This document shows, in pieces, positions 7,978 through 15,942 of a stretch of 64,000 nt of DNA. Below the pieces are notes generated by a model, which worked only from the letters and a program-made list of their open reading frames with translations, was not told the DNA's origin and searched no databases. Location: NCBI RefSeq assembly GCF_021234875.1, contig NZ_JAJQVM010000026.1:20102-84101 (forward strand), given 5' to 3'. Every line of letters begins with the position of its first letter. The first letter of the stretch is position 1. The translations under genes were made by a program, and so were the position numbers. Source of the stretch: Marinibactrum halimedae. Lineage in GTDB: Bacteria; Pseudomonadota; Gammaproteobacteria; Pseudomonadales; Cellvibrionaceae.

Positions 7978-9660
7978 ATGGCAGCAGAAATCGATAGCAA
8001 ACTGGTAGGCCAAGCATTAGCGGAATTGCCGCTCCACACGATGATTAAAGATACCGTGATCAGCTTGGCGCAGGCTCAAAAAGAGTTGGATGCAAATTCC
8101 TTTGAACAACTTAAGCTTGTAGCGGAAGAGAAAGTTGTTGTGCCGACACAAGCTGGTGGTTTGCAAGAGGTATCCTTACTTTCATTGGGATTGGTGCCCT
8201 CTTTCTACCATATGGCAGAATTTAATATCAGTGCTACCGTTAGTATCCGTTATGAAGTGAGTGATGAGAAAAAAGTGGGCATAGGCGCAGGATTTGGGTT
8301 GAGTTATTCCAATGGACGCGAAGTACAAAAATCTTGGGAGCGTGACCGCTTTGATCAATACGCAGCTATCAAAAACACCTATGGTGAATATGCATATTCT
8401 GCCTATATCAGTAACTACAACGAGCAGACAGGGGAGTTTACGTTTATTTCAAACGAAGTGATATTTGAAAAAAACGGTGATGAATTAACTCTCTATCTTA
8501 GTAAAGAACAAGTTGAAAATTATCGGTATAAGCATGAAGGGTTGTTATGGCGTCCTCGTATTTACTTCTTGAATAATAATGAAAAAATATATATAGCTGC
8601 ATTAAAATTGGATGGCAGCGAAGGAAAGATAGTTGGTGTCTCTGATGCAACTTTGCAAGGAAAAACAGTGCTCAAAGTCACTGATTTTACTGGTCTTGGC
8701 CTTCCACAAGTTAATAAAGCAAGTGTGGCAGCTAGCGAGTACTCAATACCGAATTCTCCAACATTATTTTTAGAAGACCCACAGCAAGCAACTACCCCTA
8801 TTTCTGTTAAGTATTCAGTGCAAGTTTATAGCAATGAACAGGGAACCCAGGCTCAAACTCATTCAGGAGGAAAGAGCTTGGAAGCGTTTAAAGCTGAAAT
8901 TCACTATGGCATGATTTATTTTGGTTTTAGTGATACAGCAGGGCAAAGCTTGGCGGATATGGAAAGTGAACTTGAACCCTACCCTGAGAATGATTCTTCC
9001 TCCGATCCGGATGAGAAAGGCGGTGTTTTAGATGTAGGGCGTGGTTACAAGCAAGAAAATGCTATTTTATTAGATTCCCCTGCTCCTACAAATATTGACC
9101 AGTGTCGTGATAATAATACAGACTTAAAAAATGAGGATGAAGATTTCATTAGAAATGTCTTAGAAACTAAACACAGATTGGTAGCTTTTTGCAAATCCAA
9201 TTCAGCAGGTGAGCTAAATATCTACGCTGGAAAGTATAAAGATGATCCAGGTAATAATAGAGATGCCTCTGAAAAAGATCGTATTGGCCATGGTTGTTAC
9301 TATGATAAACGAAGTATTATTTCAGAAGATTTTTTTAAAAATATACCCAGTCCAGTAGCGGTCGACCCTATTCCTGTTCCCCCAAAGCAGGGCATAAGTG
9401 AGCAGATTTATGCACAAAAAGCTAGTGGAGCAGCGGTTTCAGGTTATGATCGTGAATCGGCTTCACAAAGTTTAAAAGACTCCAATAAACGATTTGCGGT
9501 AGCGGTAGCTGCGAATGTAGATGTGCAAACGGCACGACGCTATGAATTTGATATGAGCATGTGTATGAAATTGGATGCAAGAGTGAATGCGGTGAGTGCA
9601 CCTATGCCACTACTCGAAAAATTTTCTCAGATGGAAGCCGCCGATAACGGGGAAGGCTAA
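7978..9660 (+). CDS. DUF2589-like array protein 1, with a roughly 400-residue insertion
   Basis: A 560-residue protein with no signal peptide. Residues about 10-40 match the array's N-terminal helix (ELPLHTMIKDTVISLAQAQ, then KELD). Residues 66-90 match the central motif (SLLSLGLVPSFYHMAEFNI). The expected C-terminal strand appears only at about 504-548, where FAVAVAANVDVQTARRYEFD is followed by a degenerate AVSAPMPLLEKF in place of VPPP. The roughly 400 residues between form an insertion without a recognised domain. It includes SPTLFLEDPQQATTPISVKY, an acidic linker (NDSSSDPDEKGG) and a region with CRDN, FCKSN and HGCYYD cysteines. It is the first gene of a tightly spaced operon. The DUF2589 relation is inferred from the motif pattern, not from a search. 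Confidence 0.65.
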   Translation: MAAEIDSKLVGQALAELPLHTMIKDTVISLAQAQKELDANSFEQLKLVAEEKVVVPTQAGGLQEVSLLSLGLVPSFYHMAEFNISATVSIRYEVSDEKKVGIGAGFGLSYSNGREVQKSWERDRFDQYAAIKNTYGEYAYSAYISNYNEQTGEFTFISNEVIFEKNGDELTLYLSKEQVENYRYKHEGLLWRPRIYFLNNNEKIYIAALKLDGSEGKIVGVSDATLQGKTVLKVTDFTGLGLPQVNKASVAASEYSIPNSPTLFLEDPQQATTPISVKYSVQVYSNEQGTQAQTHSGGKSLEAFKAEIHYGMIYFGFSDTAGQSLADMESELEPYPENDSSSDPDEKGGVLDVGRGYKQENAILLDSPAPTNIDQCRDNNTDLKNEDEDFIRNVLETKHRLVAFCKSNSAGELNIYAGKYKDDPGNNRDASEKDRIGHGCYYDKRSIISEDFFKNIPSPVAVDPIPVPPKQGISEQIYAQKASGAAVSGYDRESASQSLKDSNKRFAVAVAANVDVQTARRYEFDMSMCMKLDARVNAVSAPMPLLEKFSQMEAADNGEG

Positions 9661-9703
9661 GTCGTTACCCTAAATACATAATTATCTTTATTGAGAGTAA
9701 ATT

Positions 9704-10174
9704 ATGGACGGCGATAAAACCGTTAACTATCTACTAGAGTCTGCGCCACTTCCACAAATGATTGAAGGTTTAGGCAAATCTATTGCAAATGCACAATTTG
9801 CGCTAGATAAGTATGCAATTGATATTATGCGTGAAGCGGGAAAAAAAGAAGGAGCGGGTGTAAAGATTAATGATAATGAGTATTCCTTGTTAGATTTAGG
9901 ATTAACACCGAGCTTTTATCATTTTTCAGAAGCGCGCTTAAGTGCCAAAGTTGCTTTTTCCGTAGGAAAAACATCAGAAAAATCATTGGAGGTTGAGGCA
10001 TCGCTTACAGTTGATACGAAAGTGGTTATGTTTGCTGCATCAGTGAATGCATATTACAGCAATAAATATTCATTTAAGTCTGAAGGCTCAAGTGAAATTA
10101 ATACCAAGTTAATCTCAGTGCCTCCTCCTACTGTTTTGGTTGAGATTTTGAATGAGGCGAGAGCAAAAAGCTAA
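9704..10174 (+). CDS. DUF2589-like array protein 2 (minimal core)
   Basis: At 156 residues this is the shortest member and shows the bare core. The N-terminal helix is APLPQMIEGLGKSIANAQFA followed by LDKYA. The central motif is YSLLDLGLTPSFYHFSEARL. The variable beta segment has VNAYYSNKYSFKSEGSS, and the end is TKLISVPPPTVLVEILNEA. No signal peptide. A GAGAG-type ribosome site precedes the ATG. It lies 43 bases after protein 1 and 23 bases before protein 3. The family resembles DUF2589, which has an N-terminal AQ helix, a VPIP-type central motif and a C-terminal strand plus P-rich turn. The function of that family is unknown to me. Confidence 0.7.
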   Translation: MDGDKTVNYLLESAPLPQMIEGLGKSIANAQFALDKYAIDIMREAGKKEGAGVKINDNEYSLLDLGLTPSFYHFSEARLSAKVAFSVGKTSEKSLEVEASLTVDTKVVMFAASVNAYYSNKYSFKSEGSSEINTKLISVPPPTVLVEILNEARAKS

Positions 10175-10197
10175 AAGAATTGAATCAGGAGATTACT

Positions 10198-11040
10198 ATG
10201 TCAATTGGTGGAATTAATGTTGGACGAGAACTATTAAATGTTCCCATGGGGGAAATGATTCGTTCGATGGCGATGGCTATTGCCGATGCGCAATGGGAGT
10301 TGGATAAGTCCAGTACGGTGGTCACGGAGTTAATGAGTGGTCAACGTTTATTGCGTGATATTGATACTGGTGAATTAATCAATGCTGATGGTTCAATTGC
10401 CTGGTTTGATCCGGTTGAGAACACCTATAAGAAAAAAGATATCGGTGGTGTAGTCACTAATGTGAATAGTGAGGGTACAATTAATCCTGTAGTAGTAGAT
10501 TCTAGGGTTTTTTTTGGTTATACCTACGAAACGGATGAGGATAGTCAAGTTACTAAAAGAATTCCTCAGCGTTTAAGTATGATGGAATTAGGGTTTACCC
10601 CAACTTTCTATCAGTTTGTGGACACAATTATAGAAGTCAAAATTGCCATTAAAATTACACAAAATAACGATTATGAGCGGAAGAATGCTTATAAAAGCAG
10701 CTATGTAAACAAGGATTATGGTTATCGTTATAATGGTTGGTTTTCTTACTATCGTTTTGGTAATCGAACGACAACGTCGACTTCTCAGGTCGATGCCAAT
10801 TATTCTAATCGGTACAGCTACAGTGTTGATGGTGCGTCGTTGTTAAGAACTAAGCTCGTACCCATTCCTCCTCCTGCTATCTTAGAAGATCGAATTCGTC
10901 AGCTTATGGAGCAGGAGGAAGCTATTGCAGATCAAGCTCTTAATGCCGCTGTAAAAAAGAAAAATGATGGAGATGGTGGAGATAGTAATACTGTCGTAGA
11001 AGATAACAATAATGGACTTAGTAATGATGGTCAATCGTAA
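10198..11040 (+). CDS. DUF2589-like array protein 3
   Basis: A 280-residue protein. Start ATG at 10198 is chosen because CAGGAG ends six to seven bases upstream; an in-frame TTG at 10180 has no such site. The N-terminal helix is NVPMGEMIRSMAMAIADAQ, then WELDKSS. A segment with GYTYETDEDSQVTKRIPQR follows, then LSMMELGFTPTFYQFVDTII and a beta region with DANYSNRYSYSVDGAS. The end of the core is LRTKLVPIPPPAILEDRIRQ. A 50-residue low-complexity Asp/Asn/Gly tail ends the protein. The pre-motif GYTYE...RIPQRLSM segment recurs in the protein at 15943, so these two are close paralogs within the array. Confidence 0.72.
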   Translation: MSIGGINVGRELLNVPMGEMIRSMAMAIADAQWELDKSSTVVTELMSGQRLLRDIDTGELINADGSIAWFDPVENTYKKKDIGGVVTNVNSEGTINPVVVDSRVFFGYTYETDEDSQVTKRIPQRLSMMELGFTPTFYQFVDTIIEVKIAIKITQNNDYERKNAYKSSYVNKDYGYRYNGWFSYYRFGNRTTTSTSQVDANYSNRYSYSVDGASLLRTKLVPIPPPAILEDRIRQLMEQEEAIADQALNAAVKKKNDGDGGDSNTVVEDNNNGLSNDGQS

Positions 11041-11129
11041 TGACTATAATAGAAAATATTGTTATGTAGTATCTATTCTAAAGTTTGTTTGAATCTTTTC
11101 TCGATATATTTATTAAGTAGGAGTCAGGT

Positions 11130-11729
11130 ATGCCTAGCGCCAGCACAATAGGTCGCGACCTCTTGAACGTTCCATTTCCTGAAATGGTGAAGAGCCTTGG
11201 TATTGGAATTGCCGAAGCTCAACTTGAATTAGATCGGGTTAGCATGGAAATTGCTCAATTGATGAGTGGGCAAGATGAAGGAGCTCGCCCTACGTTACCG
11301 AGCGATGACACAAAAAAGTTTTTTACATTTGATGAAGATGAAGATGATGATAATGCAGAGGAGAAAAGGTCTACCAAAATAAGGTTTGGAGGACAGTACT
11401 ATTCATTATTAGAGCTTGGTTTTACGCCAACATTTTATCAGTTTGTGGACACCATTATAGAGGTGAAAATGTCTATCTCTATGTCCCGTACTAAAGAGAG
11501 AAAAACCGAAACAAATAAAAGAAAGCTTAGTGGGAAATTGAGGCTATTTCGACGTTCTGCAGGAGTGAGTGCGACTTCAGTGACCGCAAGTTATGCCAGT
11601 AAGTACAGTTATAGTGCCGAGGGTTCTAGTCTTTTGCGTACTAAATTAGTTCCAGTGCCGCCCCCACCGATTCTTGAAGATCGTATAAGACGATTGTTAG
11701 ATGATACAGCCGAAAATTCAACAAGTTAA
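11130..11729 (+). CDS. DUF2589-like array protein 4
   Basis: A 199-residue protein, closest to protein 3. The N-terminal helix is LLNVPFPEMVKSLGIGIAEA, then QLELDRVS and an AQLMSG end. A short acidic stretch (FDEDEDDDNAEEK) replaces the insertion of protein 3. YSLLELGFTPTFYQFVDTII follows, then a basic segment (RKLSGKLRLFRRSAG), then TASYASKYSYSAEGSSLLRT and KLVPVPPPPILEDRIRRLL. TAGGAG lies eight to ten bases upstream of the ATG. The near identity of the central motif to protein 3 indicates recent duplication or strong functional constraint. No signal peptide or transmembrane segment. Confidence 0.72.
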   Translation: MPSASTIGRDLLNVPFPEMVKSLGIGIAEAQLELDRVSMEIAQLMSGQDEGARPTLPSDDTKKFFTFDEDEDDDNAEEKRSTKIRFGGQYYSLLELGFTPTFYQFVDTIIEVKMSISMSRTKERKTETNKRKLSGKLRLFRRSAGVSATSVTASYASKYSYSAEGSSLLRTKLVPVPPPPILEDRIRRLLDDTAENSTS

Positions 11730-11785
11730 AGATCAAGGATATTAACCTTGGCTTATTCAACTAATATTGATGAAGCGCTGACTCT

Positions 11786-12967
11786 ATGATTGAGGATGAC
11801 TTTGATTACACAAGTTGGGAGGATGAGCTTGAAGATTTTAATAAAGAGGCTAAGGCAGAAGATAATAAATTCAGGAAGCTCAGGGAAAAACAATCTCCCG
11901 AATTAAGAAAGTTAATAAGAGAAAGAGAGCTGTTAGAGAGAAGACTTGCTCAGTTGACCAGCCATGCCGATGGTCATGGGGAGCAGAGAGAAGGCGATGC
12001 TCGTTTTCAAGCTATGTATCCCATTCAAACTCATACTGTAGAATCTCGCATAGAAGAGCGTCGATTGAAGCGGCGTGATGAGAGGAAGAAATTTCAAGAA
12101 AAACGTTTGCTAGAAGCTGATCATGTCAAAAAGATAAAAGAGAAACAAGAAAAATTGAAGCAAGACTTTCTTAAGAGAGAGTCAATGCGACGCAACCGAA
12201 TAAAAAATAAATATGAACAAGCATTAGCTGAAAAAAGAGAGCAGATTGCTGCGTTGAGGCGCAAAATTCAAGCTGCTGAAAAAAAGAATTACGAGAAATG
12301 GGAAGAAAGACAAGCGTTATTTAAGCGCTTAAAAGGAAGGGAAGATAAGTTGAAGAGATTGGTTCAACAAAAAAGACTAAGATCTCTGGAGGATATGAAG
12401 CAACGGTTGCTGAAAAAAAAGCGTCTCAAAGATTCAGAATTGGGGAAAAGCTATAGTAAAGTTAAAGATAAATTTCAGAACTATAAAAATAGAGGTAAAG
12501 AATATAAAAGCCTAGCAAGAGAGGCGAAAAGTATTATTTCTAAGCCGAGCAAGGGTGGGCTGGAGCGTCAGTTGATCCAGCAGCTGGATAGAAAGCTTGC
12601 AAGCACAAGCGAAATTTCTCCTTCTGAAGCGGAAGCTATTAAACAAAATATTGCGAATGACCCAATGGTTGGGGAAATTTCTAAATACTATGATATGGCT
12701 GAAAAAGCCAATCAAGTGCAAGCTTTAATGGGCAAGGCAAAAGCCCTAGCTGACAAAAGAAAGAAATCGAATGAAGAGGCTCGTTTAGACAACCGAAGAA
12801 GACTGTCTGCGCAAAGTTTGAAAGAAAAGAATGATGCTGAAAAATCACAAGAAATGTGGGATCGACGACGAGAAGCTCAAAAGGGTGCGATTTTAGCCGA
12901 AAAAAAGAGAGAAAAGCGTTTAGAGGAAAGGCGAGAAGCACGTCGAAGAGAGAGGCAGGGTGGATAG
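11786..12967 (+). CDS. Highly charged coiled-coil protein in the array
   Basis: A 393-residue protein made almost entirely of Lys/Arg/Glu-rich helices with heptad-like spacing, for example KLRKLIRERELLERRLAQL-like runs at residues 35-60, long helices from about 90 to 215, and a basic C-terminus (EKKREKRLEERREARRRER). Few hydrophobic residues occur outside heptad positions, except a milder region at about 225-310. It has no signal peptide. Extended coiled coils of this type usually act as rods, tethers or tape-measure-like spacers. The strong basic charge could also bind nucleic acid or acidic partners. It sits between paralogs 4 and 5 with gaps of about 56 and 43 bases, so it is very likely co-expressed. 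No family is recognised. Confidence 0.65.
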   Translation: MIEDDFDYTSWEDELEDFNKEAKAEDNKFRKLREKQSPELRKLIRERELLERRLAQLTSHADGHGEQREGDARFQAMYPIQTHTVESRIEERRLKRRDERKKFQEKRLLEADHVKKIKEKQEKLKQDFLKRESMRRNRIKNKYEQALAEKREQIAALRRKIQAAEKKNYEKWEERQALFKRLKGREDKLKRLVQQKRLRSLEDMKQRLLKKKRLKDSELGKSYSKVKDKFQNYKNRGKEYKSLAREAKSIISKPSKGGLERQLIQQLDRKLASTSEISPSEAEAIKQNIANDPMVGEISKYYDMAEKANQVQALMGKAKALADKRKKSNEEARLDNRRRLSAQSLKEKNDAEKSQEMWDRRREAQKGAILAEKKREKRLEERREARRRERQGG

Positions 12968-13010
12968 AAAAACCAATAAATTAGTATAAATGGAGTAAAC
13001 GGAGTAAAGT

Positions 13011-13823
13011 GTGAGCAGCACAAACGAAATTACCGCGAGTATTGAAGACTATTTGTTGAGCTTAGCAGATAGCTTGCAAGATGCTCAACAACAACTGTCG
13101 CAGCGACAGGTTGCCAGCTTACCTGGTCAGCCTGCCATGGCATATCAACTGCCTAAATTGGACTTTCAGTTAAAAATTGCTCTGAATATGGAACAGCAAG
13201 ATGCCAATATCGTGGGGGATACGCTGTTTCTGCCCATTGGCGACAGTCCGAGTGTGTTACCGCCGGTGACCAATAAGAAGTTAGTCTCTCAATCGGGAAC
13301 GCTACATGAATATAATGTGAGCACAATCAGTGGCAGTTTTGTGGCAGTACCAGTAAAAGAGGTTCAGCAGGCGTATGTTATTCAATTAAACCATGCTGTA
13401 GCAGGTAACATGCGCTATGAGCTTACTTTCTTGATTAATCGGCAGAATAATTTAGAACCTGTTGAACGTTTGGGTGTGGAAGTCAATGTTGAGAAAGAGC
13501 GATTAAAGAATTTTAATGAGGGACTCTTTGAACAACTTCAATCTTTACAGGATAAAACAGAATTGGAGTTGGCATCTGAAATATCGCGTTGGTTTAGTTT
13601 TTCAGATACTACATTGATTTCGGATTCTTCCGGTGAGGTCTCATTTGGGGTGTCATTAATTATACCACCAGATTTGTCTAAAGAGGTTCTGTCTTCCGGT
13701 GATATACAACTTCCGTTAGTTGTGAGTGTTCGTGGTAATAATCAGCGTTTTATTTTGCCTTTTTCAGATGGGCCGTTAGGTTCCAAGGGTGATCCAAAAT
13801 CTAATCCAAAATCTAAGAAATAG
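13011..13823 (+). CDS. DUF2589-like array protein 5 (diverged)
   Basis: A 270-residue protein starting at GTG with CGGAG six bases upstream. The N-terminus keeps the array pattern in weaker form: SIEDYLLSLADSLQDAQQQL, then AMAYQLPKLDFQLKIALNM, which aligns with the FYQF....(I/V)(E/D).K motif. The C-terminal two thirds are beta-rich and not recognised. They include an acid-rich helix (NFNEGLFEQLQSLQDKTELE) and DTTLISDSSGEVSFGVSLII. The VPPP end is replaced by LPLVVSVRGNNQRFILPF. A short Gly/Lys/Pro/Ser tail ends the protein, and the next gene begins seven bases after the stop. Membership in the family is moderate rather than certain. Confidence 0.6.
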   Translation: MSSTNEITASIEDYLLSLADSLQDAQQQLSQRQVASLPGQPAMAYQLPKLDFQLKIALNMEQQDANIVGDTLFLPIGDSPSVLPPVTNKKLVSQSGTLHEYNVSTISGSFVAVPVKEVQQAYVIQLNHAVAGNMRYELTFLINRQNNLEPVERLGVEVNVEKERLKNFNEGLFEQLQSLQDKTELELASEISRWFSFSDTTLISDSSGEVSFGVSLIIPPDLSKEVLSSGDIQLPLVVSVRGNNQRFILPFSDGPLGSKGDPKSNPKSKK

Positions 13824-13830
13824 ATACAGT

Positions 13831-15249
13831 ATGATTTCCCAACCGGTTATTTTTCTACAATCAGTACAACGTTCGATTTATCAATTGAGAGATACCCTCA
13901 ATGAGTTGCCTGCAATTCGTGAGGTGAGTTACTTTGCACCAGAAGTTCAAACGACGCCCCCTAATGTACAGTCGGTTCGTGACTATATTGATGAGCAACA
14001 TTTGGTGGATGTTGATCGTCGCACTCGTGTGGGGTTGTATCGTTTTTATTTAATGTTATTTGAGAAACTTTCTTTTTGCTCTTTGAACAAGCCAATGAGT
14101 GTTGTAGGGTTTTTCGAACAACATGTTCAAATCTCGTTACAAGAAGAAGAGCGTAAAGCGCTTGGTGCGTTTTATCATGATTTTTCTCAACAAGTGGCAA
14201 ACCTTACATTAACGTTAGAAGGGTTTTTGGCTCAGCTTTTTCTTCCTCATATGGATGCGATGGATGTTGGTTTGCCGCAAGGCGGTGAAAGCTTACGAGC
14301 TCAAATTTTTCAGAATTTTTTTAGCAAGTTACCAGGGGGGCTAGGATTCATTCATACACAGTTGGCTCGTCTGGCTCAATTGCTGACGCAGCTAAAAGGT
14401 CAGGTCGATACCCTTCAGGCGCAGACCCCTCAATTTGATTTTCCTGAATTCAAACAAGGTGCTTTTATTCAGTTTGATGAAGAGGGTGAATTTCTTCGTC
14501 AATCTCAAGCGTGCTTGACAGATCTATTGGATTGGGTTGAGAAATTGAATCTTACGTTAAGAGATGTATCTATTCCGGATTCAGTACCAGATAAGACTTC
14601 GATGCTGTTAGAAGCGTACTATTCTTTGAGTTACCAATTGTTGAGTTCTCGCCTTGAAATAACCGATCAGTTACAGACTTTCTTTTCGAAGCATCAAGAA
14701 TTGTTACACTTTTTGGATACGCTGTCTTCGATTGATAAAGCGGATTTCCGACCCCTCCCGGCGCCGGAAAAAACCAATGCCAATAGTATTATTAGTGAGA
14801 CTGGTCAGGTGTTGTCCCGTGTGAATAACACTATCGCACTCTCTGGCTATCAGGTGGCGAATGTAGACATGGAATTAAAAGTGGTTACCAATCAGCTTGG
14901 TGAGCCCGTTAGCATTTCCAGTTTAAAAGAAAAAGATCAATACACCTCAGATCAAGTCGGGACGATGAAGTTTTCGCTAGTGAAAAGCGGTGTTAATAAA
15001 GGGGCGCAATCTGAGCAAAAAGTGCCAGATGTGGTTGGAGACACAGAAAACTATGCGCGTTCTAAATTAATCCAATATGGATTTAAACCCTTTGTTCAAT
15101 ACCGTTTAACAAGAGACGACAGTCAAGATGGTCGAGTTATAGAACAATCGCCAGAGCCTCTCAGCGCAGCCAGCAGCGGTGCGTCGGTGGGTATCGAAAT
15201 TGGTCGTTATGTTAGCGGTGGTTTGGCTCACTTCTCGTCAGATGAATAA
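13831..15249 (+). CDS. Helical protein with C-terminal PASTA-like domain
   Basis: A 472-residue protein. ATG at 13831 is preferred over upstream in-frame codons that would overlap the previous gene. Residues 1-330 are mostly helical (for example QSVQRSIYQLRDTLNELPAI, and LTQLKGQVDTLQAQTPQFDF), without a recognised domain. Residues about 397-459 fit a PASTA domain: KVPDVVGDTENYARSKLIQY, then the GF turn, then DGRVIEQSPEPLSAASSGAS and a final beta strand. PASTA domains normally lie outside Gram-positive cells on PBPs and Ser/Thr kinases and bind muropeptides or help dimerise. Here no signal peptide or transmembrane segment is seen, so the domain is probably a structural module inside the cell. 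Neighbour spacing of 7 and 34 bases indicates co-transcription. Confidence 0.68.
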   Translation: MISQPVIFLQSVQRSIYQLRDTLNELPAIREVSYFAPEVQTTPPNVQSVRDYIDEQHLVDVDRRTRVGLYRFYLMLFEKLSFCSLNKPMSVVGFFEQHVQISLQEEERKALGAFYHDFSQQVANLTLTLEGFLAQLFLPHMDAMDVGLPQGGESLRAQIFQNFFSKLPGGLGFIHTQLARLAQLLTQLKGQVDTLQAQTPQFDFPEFKQGAFIQFDEEGEFLRQSQACLTDLLDWVEKLNLTLRDVSIPDSVPDKTSMLLEAYYSLSYQLLSSRLEITDQLQTFFSKHQELLHFLDTLSSIDKADFRPLPAPEKTNANSIISETGQVLSRVNNTIALSGYQVANVDMELKVVTNQLGEPVSISSLKEKDQYTSDQVGTMKFSLVKSGVNKGAQSEQKVPDVVGDTENYARSKLIQYGFKPFVQYRLTRDDSQDGRVIEQSPEPLSAASSGASVGIEIGRYVSGGLAHFSSDE

Positions 15250-15283
15250 TGGATGATACCCGTCGGTTTTAAAAGGCCATTCT

Positions 15284-15928
15284 ATGAACGACATTACCAA
15301 AAAAACGACTGAAGTTTTATCCGCCCCGCTTGGGGAATTAATTGCCGCTGTGGGAAAAGGCGTGGCGGAAGCACAAGAGGCGCTGGATACCCAAGCATTG
15401 GAAACGTTTCGTAAATTGTATCTGGATGATTCAGAGTTGTATGCGGAATTAAAGAAAGTGGGGTATCAACCTACTTGGTATCGTATTCCTGAAGCCGATG
15501 CGGAAATAAAATTGGTATTAACCGCCACGGAAACACAAGCCTCGGTGGGTACAGGCGAATTAACGGGAAAAAACCCAGTGGGCTTAAATGCCATGCCGAT
15601 TGATGCCACTGTGGCAAATCAGTATAACTTTTCGTTGGCGGCCAGTAGCAGTTTGAAATTTAAAGTAGTGCCTGTGCCACCGCCCGCCTCATTAGAAGAT
15701 CAGAGGGTGGTGCCAGAAGTGTTGGGTAAAACGGTTGATGCCGCGACGGAACTATTAACTGCGAATAATTTATCGTTAATTATTAAGAATGCTGACGAGT
15801 TAGCGGTAGAGGATGTGGGGGCGCTTAAAGTGGTTGGCCAAGTTCCAAACTCTGGTGCGTTATTGTCAAATGGCGCTCAAGTGCAAGTTACCGTGGCGGT
15901 AAATAACACATCAACCTTATCTGAATAA
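15284..15928 (+). CDS. DUF2589-like array protein 6 fused to a PASTA domain
   Basis: A 214-residue protein. The family core runs through SAPLGELIAAVGKGVAEAQE, then ALDTQAL, then LKKVGYQPTWYRIPEADAEI and ANQYNFSLAASSSLKFKVV, ending PVPPPASLEDQ at about residue 138. A PASTA domain follows at once at about 140-206: VVPEVLGKTVDAATELLTAN, then a NLSL turn, VVGQVPNSGALLSNGAQVQV and a TV end. This is a clean fusion of the array core with PASTA, and it links the PASTA module of the preceding gene to the same system. No signal peptide. The next gene begins 15 bases downstream. Confidence 0.75.
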   Translation: MNDITKKTTEVLSAPLGELIAAVGKGVAEAQEALDTQALETFRKLYLDDSELYAELKKVGYQPTWYRIPEADAEIKLVLTATETQASVGTGELTGKNPVGLNAMPIDATVANQYNFSLAASSSLKFKVVPVPPPASLEDQRVVPEVLGKTVDAATELLTANNLSLIIKNADELAVEDVGALKVVGQVPNSGALLSNGAQVQVTVAVNNTSTLSE

Positions 15929-15942
15929 GTGACGACAGAGTA

